64,000 bases of DNA from Halopseudomonas salina (GCF_008641105.1 NZ_VTTI01000001.1:662385-726384); one strand, 5' to 3'. Shown: positions 20,701 through 29,194, counted from the stretch's first letter. Numbers and translations are program-made. Notes: generated by a model not told the origin, from the letters alone.

Positions 20701-21106
20701 TGCCCAGAGTATTGCCGAGAAAGAAGACGAGCGCGCTACGCTGGTCATGGTGGTCGACGATTCGATCACCGTGCGCAAGGTCACTACACGCTTGCTCGAA
20801 CGTCATGGCATGGAAGTGGTCACCGCCAAGGACGGGATCGAAGCAATCGCCCGTCTCCAGGATGTGCATCCGGATATCATGCTGTTGGATATCGAGATGC
20901 CGCGTATGGACGGCTTTGAGGTAGCAACGCTGGTACGCCATGATGAGCGGCTCAAGGATCTGCCCATCGTGATGATCACCTCACGTACCGGCGAGAAGCA
21001 CCGCGAGCGCGCGAAGACAATCGGTGTGAACGATTATCTGGGCAAACCCTATCAGGAAAGCCAATTGTTGGAAGCCATTGGCAAGCTGGTCAAGGTTCGT
21101 GATTGA
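14714..21106 (+). CDS. chpA: ChpA, hybrid multi-Hpt chemotaxis histidine kinase
   Basis: Very large CheA-type kinase of 2130 residues that controls twitching. Intact phosphotransfer motifs carry His at about residues 52 (QVHGTLQM), 707 (AFHTLKGS), 948 (ALHTLKGS) and 1245 (DLHTLKGG). A fourth TLKGS repeat has Gln1399 in place of His. Acidic linkers separate them. Then come the dimerisation helices, the ATPase (HMLRNAVDHGIE near 1710, GRGVGMDVV), a CheW-like domain and a receiver with D2059. ATG 14714, after CTGGAG, is preferred to GTG 14708. P. aeruginosa ChpA is longer (about 2470) with more phosphotransfer domains, so this is a reduced version. Confidence 0.96.
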   Translation: MGDRHDYVALDWVKGEISETLNQARQALEAFVENPGDSTRLRFCLTYIHQVHGTLQMVEFYGAALLAEEMEKLAQALMHGTTSREGEALDVLMQAILQLPTYLDRVQSGRRDLPLVLLPLLNDMRTARGENLLSENALFTPDVDTGSPADGAERLDNFAADETVRQLRKLRQAMQIAHAGIIRNQDIEANARQLGKVFARLQGLCQGSAHADLWAAYAGVVEGVEHGTIDAGAAIKQLLRQADREVRQLLDQGAAALDTPPAPELLRNLLFYVAKSPGGSTRLDGLKQRYQLKALLTEDDIANQATGSRLVGPDRSAMQSVVEALGEELLQVKDSLDLFVRGDRAQTSELAALVPAMKQIADTLAMLGLGQPRRVLLEQIELVGQLAGGMSTINDSSLMDVAGGLLYVEASLHGILGMERERSDGAGASQGNDMQRLAAAQDMVLVHRQVVQEARNALEQSREAINAFIISQWDHSQLEPVAGLLNSVRGGLEMLPLTQCAAIIGNCRRYVVEQLLTPKKIPDWPDLDALADVITSVDYYLERLAEDDSERGDNILAVAAERLVELDYGLGTLRPEAAAVSVETLPETAAADDGTDAEQSDLVVAETLEAPPEELDSIETSPSHVPPGIDAADQPLPADEATDTAEPAGVQVAEEAEAEDDDFDAELIEIFVEEAGEVLETLTEYTPVWQANNDDQKARAEVRRAFHTLKGSGRMVKAGIMAELAWSVENMLNRVIDRSIDLTPTVFDVINAVRALMPELVEDFALSKQQDLPEVSRLASVADALSRGESAEEAMLAGQEQAESLEEPDESSFEEPVEQASEALSDTPSDDEVLADALPLADVDLEIEPEPEPEADHNQEVDPIPASSAGEEWDSEAAAETAQGGPEDSDQTAPALQAIALEHGLDPVLLEIFNNETQSHIEQINAFIDQCEQGLPRPVSDALQRALHTLKGSAHMAGIQPIAVLATPLEKLAKDFKANLIPADHALVDLLSAAVTLFEAGVAQLETSPEQSLEGTDAFLQRLDDVWRQGLAARDSSRTDLDEGAAHVGLLSIFLTEGIDQLLDVTDTLELWENGQGPAIDSRELCQSLRALGEVAGDVDLGMIESLCQKLEDTHEALMTGRIELGQREVDALLAAHERLIGMMDQVAAHQHIPPADEEIAALQALLPGAPYTQKQVPEASVQPRASAAPQATWNPQAAGTDAELVDIFLEEAQEIIDSASASLQKWIADPANTLAVESLQRDLHTLKGGARMAEIPPIGDLAHELEFLYEGLGNQRYQPSSGLNDLLHACHDDLANMVEGVMAGRPISDGSALIAAIKGYRARPDQPPQLPGHGEVAASQPEPESAPEQGASTETPTTDPLLGMFLEEARELVAPCGELLERIPEDPAAADELVRRVQTLKGSARMAGQNALAEQSKALESALQGGSTQQEQLKTQLQGLHEALDTLGGGVEPGPADWSMPNMPAVAASAPAPVDALGAPQEAPAAPRQTLAAVKDILQQAMAASETSDEDQSARISGQETVKVSAKLLEELVNLAGETSIFRGRIEQQVNDLAHTLQDVDSTIERVRDQLRRLDMETQAQILSRHQEEIEQAYEDFDPLEMDRYSQLQQLSRSLFESASDLLDLKETLAAKSRDAETLLLQQARVNTELQEGLMRTRMVPFERLLPRMRRVVRQVASEVGKQVSLEIGSAEGEMDRSVLERMIGPLEHMLRNAVDHGIELPEVRQDKGKPEVGRITLDLQRQGGEIVLLLSDDGAGINLDAVRRKAIERGLMDADAELTDQEVLQFILEAGFSTADKITQISGRGVGMDVVNSEVKQLGGSMSLDSRSGKGSTFTIRLPFTVSVNRALMVYSGDDLYAIPLNTIEGIVRVSGYELEAYYAPDAPPFEYAGKQYDLRYLGDLLVTGQQPRLSGHSLPLPVILVRGAEHTVAVQVDALAGSREIVVKSVGKQFAVVPGIAGATILGDGRVVVILDLLAIIRARQALQSQQRLAAERAQSIAEKEDERATLVMVVDDSITVRKVTTRLLERHGMEVVTAKDGIEAIARLQDVHPDIMLLDIEMPRMDGFEVATLVRHDERLKDLPIVMITSRTGEKHRERAKTIGVNDYLGKPYQESQLLEAIGKLVKVRD

Positions 21107-22067
21107 CCCAGTGGTGCCAGCTATCGCGCTACTGGCAGGTAAAATGCAAAAGCGCCAATTGCTGCAGGAAGTGCTCGAGGAGTTCGGTTATCGGGTGATT
21201 TTTGCCGGAGAGCCCGACGGTCTGGATTGCGATGCGCTGGAAGCCATCCAAGCCGATGCATGGCTCCTGGAGTTGGCAGATGAGTCGGATCTCGCCGACT
21301 GGCTACTGGAGCACAGCCCGGTACCGGTGCTACTGGGCGCCGGTGAAATTCCTCACCACGAGAGCGAGGACTATCCGCGCTGGAAGCGCCGGCTGGCGGC
21401 CAAGCTGTTGCCTCTGCTCGGGCCGCCCCCTGAGCGTCAGAGCCAGGAAGCTGTTGGTGTTCCTGCGCCGCCTGAGCTGCCGCCTGCCCGTTGTGTCTGG
21501 TTGCTGGCCGCCTCCCTTGGTGGTCCGGCTGCGGTGAAGCGCTTTCTTGACAGGCTGCCAGCGGATTTGCCGGTGGCGTTTGTTTATGCCCAACATATTG
21601 ATGCGGGTTTTGAAACGCAGTTGCCTACGATCCTCGGCCGTCAGAACGCTTGGCGGGTGCTCAATTGCGTCAGCGGTGCACATCTGCACGACGGTGAAGT
21701 CCTGGTGGCGCCGATCAGGCGTAGCCTGGGTTTCGCACCCGAGGGGCAAGTCCGGCTCAGTGACACACCCTGGCCAGGCCCTTACCAGCCCTCTATCGAG
21801 ACATTGCTCGATGCAGTTGCCGGCGTCTTTGCACCTGCCTGCGGGGCCATCATCTTCAGTGGTATGGGTGAGGATGGAGTTGATGCCTGTGGGCGGCTGC
21901 GAGATAAGGGAATTCAGGTTTGGACCCAGGATGCCGAGAGTGCCACCTGCTCCGTCATGCCCCAGGCAGTAGCTGACGCGGGCTACAGCAGCCGCCAGGG
22001 CTCGCCTGAGATGCTGGCTGATGCGCTGCGCTATTGGGTGGCACAAGAATGGCCGGTTGCGCTCTAG
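21099..22067 (+). CDS. chpB: ChpB, CheB-type methylesterase
   Basis: Protein-glutamate methylesterase predicted to remove methyl groups from PilJ. The C-terminal catalytic domain keeps the triad region: Ser in LLAASLGGPAAV, His in YAQHIDAGF, and Asp in FSGMGEDGVDA. The N-terminal ~110 residues resemble a receiver only loosely and show no clear phospho-acceptor Asp motif, so phospho-control by ChpA is doubtful. The start is set at GTG 21099, which overlaps the chpA stop by eight bases and has AAGG just upstream. The TTG at 21078 is an alternative. Confidence 0.9.
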   Translation: MIDPVVPAIALLAGKMQKRQLLQEVLEEFGYRVIFAGEPDGLDCDALEAIQADAWLLELADESDLADWLLEHSPVPVLLGAGEIPHHESEDYPRWKRRLAAKLLPLLGPPPERQSQEAVGVPAPPELPPARCVWLLAASLGGPAAVKRFLDRLPADLPVAFVYAQHIDAGFETQLPTILGRQNAWRVLNCVSGAHLHDGEVLVAPIRRSLGFAPEGQVRLSDTPWPGPYQPSIETLLDAVAGVFAPACGAIIFSGMGEDGVDACGRLRDKGIQVWTQDAESATCSVMPQAVADAGYSSRQGSPEMLADALRYWVAQEWPVAL

Positions 22068-22099
22068 CGACGGCAAAACAGAATACCAGAGGACGCGCT

Positions 22100-22567
22100 A
22101 TGACCGACGCATTGGAAAGCCTGAATGGACTTATCGTACCCCTCGCAGATCAGGCACTTCTGTTGCCCAACGTGGCAGTGGCCGAGCTGGTAGGGTTTCG
22201 TCTCAGCAGCGAACCCGAGAATGCGCCAGAGTGGTTTCTGGGTTGGACCACATGGCGGGACCAGCAGGTCCCGGTAGTTGATCCCTACGTTTTGCTTGGC
22301 CAGCAAACGGATGAAACCGGCCGACAGCCTCGCACGCTTATTCTCAACGCCATCGGCGAGCGCCCAGGTGTGCACTTTATCGCTATGCGCGTATGGAGTA
22401 TCCCCCGTTCGCGCAAGATTACCCGCGGTGAAATTTCCGCGGCCGAGGCTAGCGTCCCCTATGTTCTGCAATCGGTCAGGCTTGGCGATGAGCAACAGGC
22501 CCTGTGTATTCCCGACCTGCTGAGTATCGAGCAGACGCTGGATTCTGCTGGCCTGCTCAGAGCCTGA
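22100..22567 (+). CDS. chpC: ChpC, CheW-like adaptor
   Basis: CheW-like protein of 155 residues, a second adaptor that may link additional receptors to ChpA. Visible CheW-like elements are LNGLIVPLADQALLLPNVAVAEL and VPVVDPYVLLGQQ, followed by a less conserved C-terminal half. ATG 22100 has AGAGGA at ideal spacing; the longer frame from 22034 overlaps chpB and is not needed. It ends the Pil-Chp cluster. In P. aeruginosa chpD and chpE follow, but here the next genes are the convergent envZ and ompR. Confidence 0.9.
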   Translation: MTDALESLNGLIVPLADQALLLPNVAVAELVGFRLSSEPENAPEWFLGWTTWRDQQVPVVDPYVLLGQQTDETGRQPRTLILNAIGERPGVHFIAMRVWSIPRSRKITRGEISAAEASVPYVLQSVRLGDEQQALCIPDLLSIEQTLDSAGLLRA

Positions 22568-22579
22568 AGCACGAGAGAT

Positions 22580-23881
22580 TCAAACCGGAAAACTCAGGCG
22601 CGCCTCAGTGCCACCGCCGCTGCGGTTTAGCAGCTGCACTGTGGCGCCGTGGCTTTCGGCAATACGTTTAACGATGGCCAATCCCAGTCCGGTACCCTTG
22701 GTGGTTCGCGCACGATCGCCGCGAATAAAGGGCGTGAAAAGTGCTTCGCACTCGGTAGGATCAATTCCCGGTCCGCGGTCCAGAATTGACACTACCAGAT
22801 AGGGCTGCGCCGCAGCGCGGGTGATGTAAGTACACACCTCGATACCTGAGCCGCCATGATACAGAGCATTGTCGATGAGATTGCCAATTACCCGTTTCAT
22901 CGACAGGCGTCTGAGTTTGATTCGAGGCACCGGCTCAAGGCAGAGTCTTACTCGCTCTTCACCGGTATTCAGCGGTGCAACAACCTCGCGGATGATGTCG
23001 TTGATGTCTTCCGGTTCGGTCGCTTCGGTGCTGCCGTCGCGCATGAAGGACATGAATTGATCGAGGATTGCATCCATATCCTCGATATCGCGAATCATGC
23101 CATCGGTCAGGTCTGGATCAGCGCTGGAGAGCAGTTCCGTGGACAGGCGCATGCGGGTCAGGGGGGTTCGCAGATCATGGGATACACCGGCCAGCAGCAT
23201 TGCCCGATCGCGGTTTGCTTCCTCTACGTCGTAAGCCATCTGGTTGAAGGCACGGTATACCTCGGCGATTTCCGCAGGGCAGTTGGTGTCCAGCAGACGC
23301 ACGCTATGGCCCTTGCCGATCCGGCGGGCGGCACGCTCCAGGGTTTTCAACGGATTGTTCAACTGGCGAACAAAAACCCAGGCTGCGGCGGTCGATAGTA
23401 ACCCTATCAGGCCAAGCCAGAGCACCACCATCCAGATTCGCTGACCGCGCAATGGGTGGGCGTAGAGGGGTACCTGAAGCCAGTTGTCGCCGTAACTGGG
23501 CTGATGCACCCACAATAACGGCTGGCCCTGGATGCGTACGCGCACCTGGGTCATGTCGCCCAACTCTTCACGTAATTGGCTGGTAAAGATACCCGAATAG
23601 GGCCAATGAACCTCGCCTTGGGGCACCATTCGGGAGGGTATCAGGCGCAGCCCTGTGACCTCCTCGATGTCCTCCCGCGCAGTTGGGTCGCTGGCCCAGT
23701 AAGAGGTGACCAGCATGGCCGTACCGTGGCTGTACTGCCGATCAACGAGTAGGTCCTCGTTGGCCAGCAGGTACAGCATGGTAAGAATCTTCGAGAACAG
23801 CGTAACCAGCAGCACCAGGGTGATAGTGCGGGCAAAGAAGCTGCGTGGCATCAAAGGATGCCAGCCGGGACCACCTTTCAC
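22580..23881 (-). CDS. envZ: EnvZ/AmgS-type sensor histidine kinase
   Basis: Membrane sensor kinase of 433 residues. Two membrane helices bracket a periplasmic domain (about 15-35 and 165-188). A HAMP domain follows, then the phospho-acceptor motif GVSHDLRTPLTRMR and an ATPase core (GNLIDNALYHGG, DRGPGIDP, GTGLGLAIVKRIAESHG). I place the start at GTG 23881, which overlaps the ompR stop by four bases (GTGA) and gives a short polar N-terminus before SFFARTITLVLL; ATG 23851 is the alternative. The setting beside tex matches P. aeruginosa AmgS, which responds to membrane damage and aminoglycosides. Confidence 0.92.
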   Translation of the reverse strand: MKGGPGWHPLMPRSFFARTITLVLLVTLFSKILTMLYLLANEDLLVDRQYSHGTAMLVTSYWASDPTAREDIEEVTGLRLIPSRMVPQGEVHWPYSGIFTSQLREELGDMTQVRVRIQGQPLLWVHQPSYGDNWLQVPLYAHPLRGQRIWMVVLWLGLIGLLSTAAAWVFVRQLNNPLKTLERAARRIGKGHSVRLLDTNCPAEIAEVYRAFNQMAYDVEEANRDRAMLLAGVSHDLRTPLTRMRLSTELLSSADPDLTDGMIRDIEDMDAILDQFMSFMRDGSTEATEPEDINDIIREVVAPLNTGEERVRLCLEPVPRIKLRRLSMKRVIGNLIDNALYHGGSGIEVCTYITRAAAQPYLVVSILDRGPGIDPTECEALFTPFIRGDRARTTKGTGLGLAIVKRIAESHGATVQLLNRSGGGTEARLSFPV

Positions 23882-24600
23882 GAAGGCTTGCCGTCCGGAA
23901 CGAAGACGTAGCCAACACCCCAGACAGTCTGGATGTATCGTGGCTTGGATGGGTCGGGTTCGAGCATGCGGCGCAGGCGCGAGATTTGTACGTCGATTGA
24001 TCGCTCCAGCGCATCCCACTCTCGGCCACGGGCCAGCTGCATGAGCTTGTCGCGGGTGAGCGGCTCGCGCGGGTGTTGTACCAGCGCCTTGAGCACGGCG
24101 AACTCGCCGGTAGTCAGCATGTGGACTTCTTCGCCACGGCGCAGTTCACGGGTAGCCAGGCTGAGAACAAACTCGCCGAAACTGACTTCCTCGTCTTCGC
24201 CGCCCGGAGCACCTGGCACCTGGGGAGCCTGGCGGCGCAACACAGCCTTTATACGGGCTACCAGTTCGCGGGGATTGAAGGGTTTGGGCAGATAATCATC
24301 CGCGCCCTGTTCCAGGCCGAGAATCCGGCTGGCTTCATCACCCTTGGCGGTGAGCATGATGATAGGAGTTTTATTTTCCTGATCGCGCAGGCGCTTACAG
24401 GCGGTAAGGCCATCTTCGCCGGGCAGCATAAGGTCAAGTACGATCAGAGAGTAGAGTTCACGGGCGAGGAGCCGGTCCATCTGCTCGGTATTTTCCACTG
24501 CCCGGACGCGATAACCCTGCTCGGTCAGGAAGCGTTCAAGCAAACGGCGCAGACGCACGTCGTCATCAACAATCAGGATTTTTTCACCTTCACTGGTCAT
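23878..24600 (-). CDS. ompR: OmpR/AmgR-type response regulator
   Basis: DNA-binding response regulator of 240 residues. The receiver (about 7-120) has DDDVRLRRLL, acceptor Asp in LIVLDLMLPGEDGL, and KPFNPREL. The winged-helix effector domain (about 145-238) ends with SIDVQISRLRRMLE and YIQTVWGVGYVF. GGAG lies upstream of the ATG. It is translationally coupled to the kinase gene. By neighbourhood (tex divergent, then a thioesterase and gshA) it corresponds to AmgR of P. aeruginosa, which controls envelope-stress proteases; that target set is inference here. Possible self-binding sites lie in the divergent intergenic region. Confidence 0.95.
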   Translation of the reverse strand: MTSEGEKILIVDDDVRLRRLLERFLTEQGYRVRAVENTEQMDRLLARELYSLIVLDLMLPGEDGLTACKRLRDQENKTPIIMLTAKGDEASRILGLEQGADDYLPKPFNPRELVARIKAVLRRQAPQVPGAPGGEDEEVSFGEFVLSLATRELRRGEEVHMLTTGEFAVLKALVQHPREPLTRDKLMQLARGREWDALERSIDVQISRLRRMLEPDPSKPRYIQTVWGVGYVFVPDGKPS

Positions 24601-24666
24601 ACCGGCTCCACCCTTGTTCAGTTCGTAGCTATTGTGTCTGAACCCGCTTGTTCACGGGTTTGCGCA

Positions 24667-24694
24667 TTGTTACAAGAGGTTTCTTTTGTACAAG
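24667..24694. promoter_or_regulatory. Paired TTGTTACAAG / TTTGTACAAG elements, possible OmpR-family site
   Basis: Between divergent ompR and tex two similar ten-base elements occur 18 bases apart: TTGTTACAAG and TTTGTACAAG. OmpR-family regulators bind direct repeats, and envelope-stress regulators are often autoregulated. The location fits, but no family consensus was tested. A TATACT at 24760-24765 could be the tex -10 box, without a convincing -35. Confidence 0.35.
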
Positions 24695-24800
24695 TTTTTT
24701 GCCCCCTTGGCTCTGCTATCTGTCTTTTGTCGATCCGCCCCGCAAGCGAATCTGTCGGTTATACTGCCCGGCTTGTAAAACTGAACCGGAAATCGTGCCC

Positions 24801-27152
24801 ATGGAATCTATCGCCTCACGCATCGCCACCGAACTCGCTGTTCGCTCCGAGCAGGTCGACGCGACCGTGAGATTGCTGGATGAAGGCGCCAGCGTACCCT
24901 TTATCGCCCGTTACCGTAAGGAAGTCACCGGTAGCCTGGATGACACCCAGTTGCGCTACCTTGAAGAGCGATTGCGCTACCTGCGTGAACTCGAGGACCG
25001 CCGCTCGACCATTCTTGCCAGTATTGGCGAGCAGGGCAAGTTGACTGCTGAGCTCGAGCGCGATATCCGCGGGGCTGACAGCAAGACCCGTCTGGAAGAC
25101 CTCTACCTGCCTTATAAACCCAAGCGTCGGACCAAGGGCCAGATCGCCCTGGAGGCTGGTCTGGGACCGTTGGCCGAGAGCCTGTATGCCGATCCTTCCC
25201 TGACGCCTGAGCAAGAGGCGGCGGCCTTCGTCGATGCAGAAAAAGGCGTGGCTGACGTAAAAGCCGCCCTTGATGGTGCCAAGTATATTCTCATGGAACG
25301 CTTCAGCGAGCAGGCAAGTCTGCTCGAGCGGTTGCGCGGTGCACTGCGCCAGGACGGTCGGGTGGTCTCCAAACTGGTGGCTGGCAAGGAGCAGGAGGGC
25401 GCCAAGTTCCGCGATTACTTTGATTACTCAGAAGACCTGCGCAAGGTGCCTTCCCATCGTGCGTTGGCCATTTTGCGTGGGCGCAATGAAGGCATTCTCA
25501 GTATTGCCCTGGAGTTGGGTGAGCCTGATCAGCCCGCCGGTACTCCCCATCCCTGCGAAGGTATGATCGCCCAGGCGTTCGAGATTCGTGATCAGGGTCG
25601 CCCGGCGGACCGCTGGCTGGCCGAGGTAGTGCGCTGGACCTGGCGGGTCAAATTGTTGGGTCAACTGGAAACCGAGCTGCTGGGTGATCTGCGCGAAAGC
25701 GCAGAAGACGAGGCCATCCGCGTGTTTGCCAGCAATCTCAAGGATCTGCTGTTATCCGCTCCAGCCGGTCCACGTGTGACGCTGGCGCTGGACCCGGGTC
25801 TGCGTACCGGGGTCAAGGTGGTGGTCGTGGATGTCACTGGCAAGCTGGTGGATTACACCACCATATTCCCCCATGCACCGCGCAACCAGTGGCAGGAATC
25901 CCTCGCGGTGTTGGCTGGCCTGTGCGACAAGCACAACGTGACGCTGCTGGCGATTGGTAACGGTACCGCCTCGCGCGAGAGCGACAAGCTGGCGGGTGAT
26001 CTGATCAAGCTATGCCCAAAACTGCCCATGCAGAAGATCATGGTGTCGGAAGCGGGTGCCTCGGTGTATTCGGCGTCCGAGCTGGCAGCCAAGGAGTTCC
26101 CGGAGCTTGACGTCACCTTTCGCGGCGCGGTGTCGATTGCCCGGCGCCTGCAGGATCCTCTGGCCGAGCTGGTCAAGATTGAGCCCAAGGCCATCGGGGT
26201 TGGCCAATATCAGCATGATGTCTCCCAGGTCAAGCTGGCTCGGAGCCTGAATGCAGTGGTGGAAGACTGTGTGAACGCCGTTGGCGTGGACCTCAATACC
26301 GCATCCGCACCGCTGCTGACCCGCGTCTCAGGCCTGAATCCGACCATTGCCCAGAACATCGTCGACTACCGTGACCAGCATGGCGCCTTTGGCAGTCGCC
26401 GAGAGTTGCTCAAGGTGGCCCGCCTGGGCGACAAGACCTTTGAACAGGCTGCAGGCTTTCTCCGGGTGATGAGCGGCGATAACCCCCTGGATGCCTCCGC
26501 GGTTCACCCCGAAGCCTATCCGCTGGTTGAGCGCATAGCCAGCGAGACCGGCCGTGATGTGCGTAGCCTGATTGGCGACTCGGCCTTCGTTCGCAAGCTC
26601 GATCCGAAGAACTTTACCGATGCCCACTTCGGTATTCCAACCATCAGCGATATCCTGCTCGAGCTGGACAAGCCGGGTCGTGACCCGCGTCCGGAGTTCA
26701 AGGCAGCTGCGTTTCAGGAAGGGGTCGAAACCATTCGCGACCTCACACCAGGCATGCAGCTCGAAGGGGTTGTCAGCAATGTTGCCAACTTCGGCGCTTT
26801 TGTGGATATCGGCGTGCACCAGGACGGTCTTGTGCATATTTCCATGCTCGCCCACCAGTTCGTCAAGGATCCCCGGGACGTGGTCAAAGCCGGCGATATC
26901 GTCCGCGTGAAAGTCATGGAAGTGGATATCCCGCGCCAGCGCATCAGCCTCAGCATGCGCATGGATGACGAGCCTGGCGCCGCGACCCAGGGCCGGACTG
27001 GTGACTCGGATCGACCGGGCAAGGCGCAGGGCGATCGTGCCAAAAACACTGGGCAGGGCCGTGGCCAGAGCGCTGGTGCTGGTGCGCAGCCAGCCGCCGG
27101 TGGTACCTTTGCCAACCTGTTTGCCAATGCCAAAGACCTGAAGAAGCGCTGA
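24801..27152 (+). CDS. tex: Tex, S1-domain transcription accessory / RNA-binding protein
   Basis: Nucleic-acid-binding protein of 783 residues, close to the ~780 usual for Pseudomonas Tex. It is associated with the transcription and RNA machinery. Order: N-terminal helical domain ([33 protein letters not shown]); central YqgF-like fold ([33 protein letters not shown]); tandem helix-hairpin-helix ([18 protein letters not shown]); a C-terminal S1 domain ([21 protein letters not shown]); then a Gly/Gln/Ala-rich disordered tail. ATG 24801 is chosen because the longer frame reads through the intergenic promoter region. The thioesterase gene starts 2 bases beyond its stop. Confidence 0.96.
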   Translation: MESIASRIATELAVRSEQVDATVRLLDEGASVPFIARYRKEVTGSLDDTQLRYLEERLRYLRELEDRRSTILASIGEQGKLTAELERDIRGADSKTRLEDLYLPYKPKRRTKGQIALEAGLGPLAESLYADPSLTPEQEAAAFVDAEKGVADVKAALDGAKYILMERFSEQASLLERLRGALRQDGRVVSKLVAGKEQEGAKFRDYFDYSEDLRKVPSHRALAILRGRNEGILSIALELGEPDQPAGTPHPCEGMIAQAFEIRDQGRPADRWLAEVVRWTWRVKLLGQLETELLGDLRESAEDEAIRVFASNLKDLLLSAPAGPRVTLALDPGLRTGVKVVVVDVTGKLVDYTTIFPHAPRNQWQESLAVLAGLCDKHNVTLLAIGNGTASRESDKLAGDLIKLCPKLPMQKIMVSEAGASVYSASELAAKEFPELDVTFRGAVSIARRLQDPLAELVKIEPKAIGVGQYQHDVSQVKLARSLNAVVEDCVNAVGVDLNTASAPLLTRVSGLNPTIAQNIVDYRDQHGAFGSRRELLKVARLGDKTFEQAAGFLRVMSGDNPLDASAVHPEAYPLVERIASETGRDVRSLIGDSAFVRKLDPKNFTDAHFGIPTISDILLELDKPGRDPRPEFKAAAFQEGVETIRDLTPGMQLEGVVSNVANFGAFVDIGVHQDGLVHISMLAHQFVKDPRDVVKAGDIVRVKVMEVDIPRQRISLSMRMDDEPGAATQGRTGDSDRPGKAQGDRAKNTGQGRGQSAGAGAQPAAGGTFANLFANAKDLKKR

Positions 27153-27154
27153 GA

Positions 27155-27541
27155 ATGAGCCCACATCCCACATTGAATCGTATGAGCGCCTTTACCCGGA
27201 TGCTCGGCCTTGAGTTCAAATCCATCGAGGTCGGCACCTGTACTCTGACGCTGCCGATCCGCGAGGATCATTTCAACTCTACCGAGCGGGTGCATGGCGG
27301 AGTTATCTTCTCGCTATTGGATTCGGCCATGGGCGCTGCTGCGTTCAGCGTACTGGAGCCCCACGAATCCACTGCTACAGTGGAGTGCAAGATCAACTAC
27401 ACCCGTGCGGTGGTCGGCGGTGAGCTGGAATGCATCGGCAAGGTTGTGCATGCCGGTACCCGTACCGTTGTGGTCGATGGCGAGATCCGTCAGGACGGCG
27501 CCCTGGTCGCCAAAGCCCTCGGCACCTTCGCGCGGATCTGA
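27155..27541 (+). CDS. PaaI/YdiI-family hotdog thioesterase
   Basis: Acyl-CoA thioesterase-like protein of 128 residues with a single hotdog fold. Motifs: HFNSTERVHGGVIFSLLDSAMG, with the conserved His-Gly-Gly turn and a helix starting with the catalytic-type Asp, and TATVECKINYTRAV. The substrate is not deducible. It directly follows tex and precedes gshA, an order conserved in Pseudomonas. An internal ATG (27182, MSAFTRMLGL) could also start. Confidence 0.85.
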   Translation: MSPHPTLNRMSAFTRMLGLEFKSIEVGTCTLTLPIREDHFNSTERVHGGVIFSLLDSAMGAAAFSVLEPHESTATVECKINYTRAVVGGELECIGKVVHAGTRTVVVDGEIRQDGALVAKALGTFARI

Positions 27542-27607
27542 TCCGGTATTCATCAGCATGCCATGCGCGCATTGCGCAGCGGCCCGTAAGGCTAAGGAGT
27601 GACAACC

Positions 27608-29188
27608 TTGTCACCAGCATTCAGCGACACCCTTGATCTGTTCTACACCACGGCTGGGCGCGAGGCCCTGCGCGGTTGCCGCCACGGTATCGAAAAGGAA
27701 AGTCTGCGCACAACCCCGGACGGCACGCTGGTGCACACGCCGCACCCGGTTGCCCTGGGCTCTGCACTGACGCACCCGAGCATCACCACCGACTATTCAG
27801 AGGCGCTGATCGAGCTGATTACGCCGGTCAATACCAGTCTGAAAGGGTTGTTTGACAGCCTCGATATGACCCACAGATTCGTTTATGCCCAACTGGGCGA
27901 TGAGTTGCTGTGGACCGAGTCGATGCCCTGCCGCCTGCCCGCGGATGCCGATATTCCGATTGCCTGGTACGGCACTTCCAATGTTGGCATGCTCAAGAAT
28001 GTCTACCGCCGTGGCTTGGCGATTCGCTATGGCAAGGCGATGCAGTGTATTGCTGGTATTCATTACAATTTCTCGTTGCCGTCCCAGCTTTGGGCGACAC
28101 TCCAGCAGCGCGCGGGTGATCAGCGTTCGGCTCAGGATTATCAGTCCGACCGCTACATGGCGATGATCCGCAACTTCCGTCGTTATGCCTGGCTGTTGAT
28201 GTACCTGTTCGGCGCTTCACCGGCGGTCTGCGCGACCTTCCTGCAGGGGCGTGACCACAAGCTGCAGAAGCTGGGCGACAACACACTTTACCTGCCCTAT
28301 GCCACCAGCCTGCGCATGAGTGACCTGGGTTACAACAACAATGCCCAGTCCGGGTTGAACGTCTGCTATAACACCCTGGAAAGCTATATCCACAGTATGC
28401 AGGAAGCTATCGGTCTGCCCTTCGCGGCCTATGATCGCATGGGTACCCACGACAGCAACGGTCAATGGCAGCAGCTCAACACCAATCTGCTGCAGATCGA
28501 GAACGAGTTCTACAGCCCGATTCGTCCCAAGCGGGTAACCCACAGCGGCGAAAAGCCAGTGCATGCGCTGGCCTCGCGGGGGGTTGAGTATATTGAAGTG
28601 CGTTGCATGGATATTGATCCGTTTGTGCCGATGGGTGTCGAGCCGGCTACCGCCCGTTTTCTGGACAGTTTCCTGCTTTATTGCGCCCTGCAGGAAAGTC
28701 CCCCGCTCACCGAGGAAGGTTGCACAGAGACCGGCGAAAACTTTGCGCTGGCAGTCAAGCGCGGTCGTGAGCCCGGCCTGCAGCTGTCCGATAGTGGCGT
28801 GAGTCGCGAGCTGACTGCCTGGGGTGAGGAGCTGCTGGAGCGCATTGGTGAATGCGCAACCTTGCTCGATGGCGTGCATCAGAGTGAGGCTTATGGTGAA
28901 AGTCTGGCTGCGCAACGGGCCAAGCTGGTCGATCCGGCCCTGACTCCCTCGGCACGGGTGCTTGAGGCTATTGCTGGACACGGCAACAGTTTTTTCCGCT
29001 TTGCCCTGGAGCAATCCAAGGCGCATCAGGCGTACTTTGCGGCCCGGCCGCTGGATGAACAAACGCTCGCAGCCTATCAGGCAGAGGCGGCTGCCTCGCT
29101 GGCCGATCAGGCGGCAATCGAAGCAGCTGACACGGTGGATTTCGACAGTTTCGTCGCCAGCTACCTGAGTCAGGGTATCGACGATTAG
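27608..29188 (+). CDS. gshA: Glutamate-cysteine ligase
   Basis: First and rate-limiting enzyme of glutathione synthesis, joining glutamate and cysteine with ATP. At 526 residues it is the proteobacterial type. Motifs: HGIEKESLRTTPDG, ALTHPSITTDYSEALIELIT, GTSNVGMLKNVYRRGLA, CIAGIHYNFSLP and FDSFVASYLSQG. The frame opens at GTG 27599, but that codon overlaps AAGGAG. TTG 27608 sits eight bases behind that ribosome site and gives a normal N-terminus, so I use it. Feedback inhibition by glutathione is a family property. Confidence 0.95.
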   Translation: MSPAFSDTLDLFYTTAGREALRGCRHGIEKESLRTTPDGTLVHTPHPVALGSALTHPSITTDYSEALIELITPVNTSLKGLFDSLDMTHRFVYAQLGDELLWTESMPCRLPADADIPIAWYGTSNVGMLKNVYRRGLAIRYGKAMQCIAGIHYNFSLPSQLWATLQQRAGDQRSAQDYQSDRYMAMIRNFRRYAWLLMYLFGASPAVCATFLQGRDHKLQKLGDNTLYLPYATSLRMSDLGYNNNAQSGLNVCYNTLESYIHSMQEAIGLPFAAYDRMGTHDSNGQWQQLNTNLLQIENEFYSPIRPKRVTHSGEKPVHALASRGVEYIEVRCMDIDPFVPMGVEPATARFLDSFLLYCALQESPPLTEEGCTETGENFALAVKRGREPGLQLSDSGVSRELTAWGEELLERIGECATLLDGVHQSEAYGESLAAQRAKLVDPALTPSARVLEAIAGHGNSFFRFALEQSKAHQAYFAARPLDEQTLAAYQAEAAASLADQAAIEAADTVDFDSFVASYLSQGIDD

Positions 29189-29194
29189 TTGAGT

